From NCBI RefSeq assembly GCF_002210225.1, contig NZ_MWUJ01000007.1, positions 120,873 through 184,872 of the forward strand: DNA of 64,000 bases, given 5' to 3'. The position numbers were made by a program, and so were the translations under genes. Below the pieces are notes generated by a model. The model ran no database searches, was not told the DNA's origin, and was given only the letters and a program-made list of their open reading frames with translations. Shown here piece after piece: positions 61,246-64,000 of the stretch. Position 1 is the first letter of the stretch, and the number at the start of each line of letters is the position of its first letter. The stretch comes from Geofilum rhodophaeum (GTDB lineage: Bacteria; Bacteroidota; Bacteroidia; Bacteroidales; Marinilabiliaceae).

Positions 61246-61354
61246 CCTCTTGCGAGTTGTTAAATGTTATGATCCGGTATAACTTGCCCCCTTCGCTCTG
61301 CTCTCATTCTACCTTCAATCAATTTTACTGGCATTCTGTCTTTATTTTAATTAC

Positions 61355-61492
61355 CACCAACGCCCACATGTATGAAATTGTTGGGGGCTTGCGAGCATAG
61401 TTATTTTCTGCCGTTAAAAAACCTGCTACGGGGAATGAAGTGGCCTATACACGCATAAACCCCCAATATTTTATACATGATGTTGGCGGTAT
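61355..61492 (-). repeat. attC site 3
   Basis: About 138 bp. On the minus strand: outer box GCCAACA, arm ATGTATAAAATATTGGGGG, arm CCCCCAACAATTTCATACAT, inner box CGTTGG. The internal part is also partly self-complementary. Confidence 0.8.
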
Positions 61493-61915
61493 GTACTATT
61501 TTTCAATCAAATCGTCATTTTATTCAATGCAAATGCTCTGAATATTTATGACTTCCATAGCTAAAACCCTCTGCATGCATGCCGATTTTGCTTAATGTTT
61601 GATTATATATGTCTCGATGAAAATCACTTGATTCTTATTCTTCTTCATCATAAATCTCGAAATCCGAAAATTCTACAGCAGCATCTAATCCCTCAACGAA
61701 GCACTCAATTTCCATCTTCTTATAAACCAATTTGACTGAGGAAATAATTTTCTGGTTGTCTCAGTCTTTTGGTTTAGATATTTCTGTCCGAATTCAAGCC
61801 AATCATCGTTTTATTTTTCTGTTGCGTGTGAAGATAATTTCCCCGCTTTTTTAACTTTCTGAATAACGTTAGATACTATAAATAAATGAATTTATCGTAT
61901 CTAAAATTCTATAGC
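61493..61915. other. Cassette 3' region with a decayed gene
   Basis: 423 bases between attC site 3 and the four-helix membrane protein gene. Only the gene remnant at 61635-61810 could be recognised; the rest is AT-rich without a signal. Confidence 0.5.
61635..61810 (-). pseudogene. Frameshifted cassette gene remnant
   Basis: Two adjacent minus-strand frames make a plausible C-terminus: the first reads DDWLEFGQKYLNQKTETT... and the second, after a shift near 61700-61720, reads YKKMEIECFVEGLDAAVEF followed by an acidic end and a stop. No start codon is found upstream. Family not recognised. Confidence 0.35.
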
Positions 61916-62317
61916 TTACTTGGTAATTTTCCTGTATCTAAGATAGTTTGTAATAATGATTATTCCTGTTAAAATAATTTGCAAGTGACTTGGCTTAAAG
62001 ATTCTTCCCATATCAATACCCCATGCCAATTCGCGATAATTACCAAAGTTTAGTTGAATTAGGTTTCTTGTCAGTAGAATTATCATAATCAGGGAAGGTA
62101 AAAAAGTAAAAATAGTACTCCAGACTTTACTTCTCTGGATTTTGGGTATTTGCAAAAAGAAGTATGAAGTAAAAATCAAGGCAATAACTACTGAAATATT
62201 AACTATCAATGCTAGTATTAAAACGGCACCCCATTGACTTACAAATCCAAGTAATGCTGTTAGAATTGCGTTTAGTAATATTAAAACTAATACCGTTTTA
62301 AAATAAATCTTTGTCAT
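61916..62317 (-). CDS. Cassette gene: four-helix membrane protein
   Basis: 133 residues with four hydrophobic segments (VLVLILLNAILTALLGFV, VLILALIVNISVVIALIF, STIFTFLPSLIMIILL, LQIILTGIIIITNYL). No family recognised. AT-rich like the rest of the array. Confidence 0.65.
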   Translation of the reverse strand: MTKIYFKTVLVLILLNAILTALLGFVSQWGAVLILALIVNISVVIALIFTSYFFLQIPKIQRSKVWSTIFTFLPSLIMIILLTRNLIQLNFGNYRELAWGIDMGRIFKPSHLQIILTGIIIITNYLRYRKITK

Positions 62318-62384
62318 AATAATTGTTGTTCAATGTATTCTAATTATTTGGTAATAAAATGGATGCAAAACAAAGAGTGTATTA

Positions 62385-62520
62385 CCGCCAACGGATGGCA
62401 ATATAACCAGTGGCGGAATGCGGGCGACATCACTGTCAACCGTTACAAAACTTTGAGCGGGGCAGACGCTTTCAAGCTACCACTGCGCCCGACATTGGTT
62501 ATATTGCCTGTTAACACCCG
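62385..62520 (-). repeat. attC site 4
   Basis: About 136 bp. On the minus strand: outer box GTTAACA, arm GGCAATATAACCA, arm TGGTTATATTGCC, inner box CCGTTGG. The loop carries further complementary stretches (AGTGGCGGAATGCGGGCGAC against CACTGCGCCCGAC). Confidence 0.82.
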
Positions 62521-62540
62521 TTTTTATTAAGTTTCAGAAT

Positions 62541-63116
62541 TTATTTATTTCTCAATTCTTGAATTTTCTCAAATTTCTCCTTGACATTATTTATTGATTC
62601 AATTTCAAACCCAGTGTTTATTTTTCCACTCCAACTGACAGTTCCTGTCCCCCAAGGAAGAAAAGGATTCTTAGGAATTAAAGGTACATGTTTCCCTAAT
62701 TTCAAGTTTCCAGTTCCATTTTTGAAAGTTACTTCAAAGTCAAAATTCTCATGTTTATTAATATCAAACACTTTAATAAATTTGTTAAAACTATTATGTC
62801 TTAAGAAGATAATTCTCTTGTCAGTAATACAAAAAATAATACTTGCTCTTTTTCGCGAATCAAAGTAAAATCCTCCCGCTGTCGGAATAAGAAATATAAA
62901 AGTAATAATACCTGTAATTATAATCATTGATAGGTTACTCATAATAATTCCTATATAAACAAACATTCCAGAACAAAGAACTATGATAAAAATTAATGGC
63001 ATAAGGAAGATAGATGAATCATAAAAAATCAACCCTTGTCTAGGTTGCTCACAAAACATGATTTCTTCATTGTCATTTAAAAGACTTTTTATTTCTGATT
63101 CAAGATTGTATCGCAT
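62541..63116 (-). CDS. Cassette gene: membrane protein with PH-like domain
   Basis: 191 residues from ATG 63116 (MRYNLESEIKSLLNDNEEIMF); a longer frame would start inside the attC site. Two membrane segments (FLMPLIFIIVLCSGMFVYIGIIM and MIIITGIITFIFLIPTAGG) followed by YFDSRKRASIIFCITDKRIIFLRHN, a pattern seen in bacterial PH-like proteins. Function unknown. Confidence 0.7.
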   Translation of the reverse strand: MRYNLESEIKSLLNDNEEIMFCEQPRQGLIFYDSSIFLMPLIFIIVLCSGMFVYIGIIMSNLSMIIITGIITFIFLIPTAGGFYFDSRKRASIIFCITDKRIIFLRHNSFNKFIKVFDINKHENFDFEVTFKNGTGNLKLGKHVPLIPKNPFLPWGTGTVSWSGKINTGFEIESINNVKEKFEKIQELRNK

Positions 63117-63132
63117 GTTTTTCAAAATGGGT

Positions 63133-63272
63133 ATTAACGTCCGGCTGTATGTGGTCGGCCGGGGCATTTCTGCCAGTTACGAAAGTTTCAGGCCAAACGC
63201 GGTTGGCGGGGGAGAACGAAACCTCCAATATGCTGTGGAGCCCCAGCTGCCGTATACAGCTTTGTTATGGCG
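63133..63272 (-). repeat. attC site 5
   Basis: About 140 bp and closely similar to attC site 2. On the minus strand: outer box CATAACA, arm AGCTGTATACGGC, arm CCACATACAGCC, inner box GGACGTTAAT. Confidence 0.85.
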
Positions 63273-63282
63273 CGTGAATATT

Positions 63283-63690
63283 TTACAGCTTGACCTCTAA
63301 TTCTTTAATTGTTAAAATCTCCGTATTGCCTATAGACTTTAAATACAGCAAGTCACTATCACCCGTGACTAAAAAATCTGCGTTGCTGTCTACCGCAAGA
63401 TTCAACAAAAAATTATCTTTAATGTCACGGCATTCCCTAATATCAGAGGAGACCTGATATAAAATTCCGAATTGGTCAATAAAGCTGATAAGCCTTTTAA
63501 TATCTTTTGGAGCAAAGAATTTTTGGAATTTTGGTCTTTCGGCAACCGTTAAAAATTCAGAAAACAATTCTTCGGAAAAAATGAGCTTAACCTGGCCAGT
63601 CTGAACATAGTTATCTAGAAAGCTGAAGTTTTTTGAAATCAAGAAACTAATCCAAAGGTTTGTGTCTAGGATTACTTTCTTACTCTTCAT
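63283..63690 (-). CDS. PIN-family toxin (COG1569 type)
   Basis: 135 residues from ATG 63690 (MKSKKVILDTNLWISFLI). PIN features: LDTNLWISF, FSEELFSEFLTVAERPKF, CRDIKDNFLLNLAVDSNADFLVTGDSDLL. The ATG lies within the last codons of the antitoxin gene (overlap 11 bases), so they are translationally coupled. Confidence 0.88.
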   Translation of the reverse strand: MKSKKVILDTNLWISFLISKNFSFLDNYVQTGQVKLIFSEELFSEFLTVAERPKFQKFFAPKDIKRLISFIDQFGILYQVSSDIRECRDIKDNFLLNLAVDSNADFLVTGDSDLLYLKSIGNTEILTIKELEVKL

Positions 63691-63895
63691 ATCGAGCTTT
63701 TCTGACCGATTCAACTTCTTTCAGTATTTCTTCAGCAGATGGAGCCTTATCTGATTTTTTCCTGAATTTAGCTAATAATTCGGTGAACTCATTTTTCACC
63801 TTCTCTTTCTTTATCTTAATTAAATCCATGTCAGCAAGATTTTTAATGATGCTCTTTGCTTTGGGATTTACTATTTCTATTCTTAAAGATTCCAT
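63680..63895 (-). CDS. Antitoxin of the COG1569-type toxin
   Basis: 71 residues (LRIEIVNPKAKSIIKNLADMDLIKIK ... SAEEILKEVESVRKARYEE). Small strand-helix N-terminus with an acidic helical C-terminus; commonly found just before PIN toxins of this type in Bacteroidota. Confidence 0.82.
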   Translation of the reverse strand: MESLRIEIVNPKAKSIIKNLADMDLIKIKKEKVKNEFTELLAKFRKKSDKAPSAEEILKEVESVRKARYEE

Positions 63896-63911
63896 ATCGA
63901 CCTATTTTAAA

Positions 63912-63919
63912 CAAATATA
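63912..63919 (-). promoter_or_regulatory. -7 element of the last toxin-antitoxin cassette
   Basis: TATATTTG on the minus strand fits TAnnTTTG, 17 bases before the ATG at 63895. Confidence 0.5.
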
Positions 63920-63974
63920 TGAAAATCTCTCTGGTTTGTGAATACTCATGAATGCAGGTTTTGTATTTCATGCG

Positions 63975-64000
63975 CCATAACGCCCGGCTGTATGCGGTCG
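63975..64000 (-). repeat. attC site 6, cut by right edge
   Basis: The last 26 bases match the start of attC site 2 (AACGCCCGGCTGTATGCGGTCG) nearly base for base; a further cassette should follow outside the window. Confidence 0.8.

Larger units (their letters stand above)
59896..61355 (-). mobile_element. Group II intron, apparently 5'-truncated
   Basis: The segment has a maturase gene and, past it, a canonical 34-base domain V (59936-59969, starting GAGCCGG and ending CCGGTTC) and a domain VI-like hairpin ending CTACTCGAC near 59896. Only about 110 bases lie between the maturase start and the preceding attC site, too few for domains I-III (normally several hundred bases), so the 5' ribozyme part is missing. 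End positions are approximate. Confidence 0.65.

Noticed and set aside
62333..62530. 65-codon plus-strand frame in attC site 4
   Set aside because: It consists of the attC palindrome itself and opposes the direction of all cassette genes.
63117..63167. Upstream extension of the PH-like cassette gene
   Set aside because: The extra codons lie in the attC site; the ATG at 63116 is in the expected cassette position.

Overview
The window looks like a chromosomal segment from a polysaccharide-degrading Bacteroidota, most likely of the Bacteroidales/Marinilabiliales type. The evidence is the gene content (GPH sugar transporter, DUF3078 and DUF4349 proteins, many secreted glycosidases, a yicC-gmk-nadD cluster) and the recurrence of the Bacteroidota -7 promoter motif TAnnTTTG just upstream of gene starts. 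No tRNA, rRNA or CRISPR array was found.

Layout. 1-8.0 kb: a Dna2-like nuclease-helicase (cut by the left edge) converges on a very large exonuclease-RecQ-UvrD fusion. 8.1-12.1 kb: a beta-propeller phytase lipoprotein paired with a TonB-dependent receptor of the Xanthomonas/Caulobacter type. 12.4-16.2 kb: DUF4349 lipoprotein, macrodomain-like protein, YceI, FkbM methyltransferase. 16.2-24.5 kb: secreted GH2, GH42 and GH3 glycosidases around a lipoprotein superoxide dismutase. 24.6-33.8 kb: PhnA-like protein, a pair of 160-bp palindromic repeats, YaaA, a heterodimeric ABC exporter and two ATP-dependent ligases resembling a glutathione pathway. 34.3-41.6 kb: a pentose locus (GH51 arabinofuranosidase, MFS sugar porter, xylA, xylB, GntR regulator). 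41.7-56.6 kb: DEAD-box RNA helicase with a structured leader, DUF3078 protein, MATE exporter, CarH-like B12 regulator, truncated fasciclin lipoprotein, yicC-gmk-nadD, an endonuclease/phosphatase-like lipase-free secreted protein of the EEP family, carboxynorspermidine synthase, and a GH43 plus GPH transporter pair that complements the pentose locus.

56.6-64 kb is different: it is AT-rich, every gene points left, and genes are separated by about 135-bp imperfect palindromes with the layout of integron attC sites. I read this as the distal end of a chromosomal integron cassette array (or an integrase-less array). It carries three toxin-antitoxin pairs, small membrane proteins, a group II intron reverse transcriptase with an intact domain V but no room for the 5' ribozyme domains, and a decayed cassette. 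Its left end is bounded by the remnant of an IS91-like element. The integrase, if present, would lie beyond the right edge.

The main unexplained signals are: the possible pseudoknot plus terminator in the leader of the DEAD-box gene, the cassette array with its intron, the interspersed palindromic repeats (three clusters sharing units), the 160-bp hairpin repeats, the simple-sequence insertion inside the glutamate-cysteine ligase gene, and the ligase/ABC exporter/YaaA gene run.
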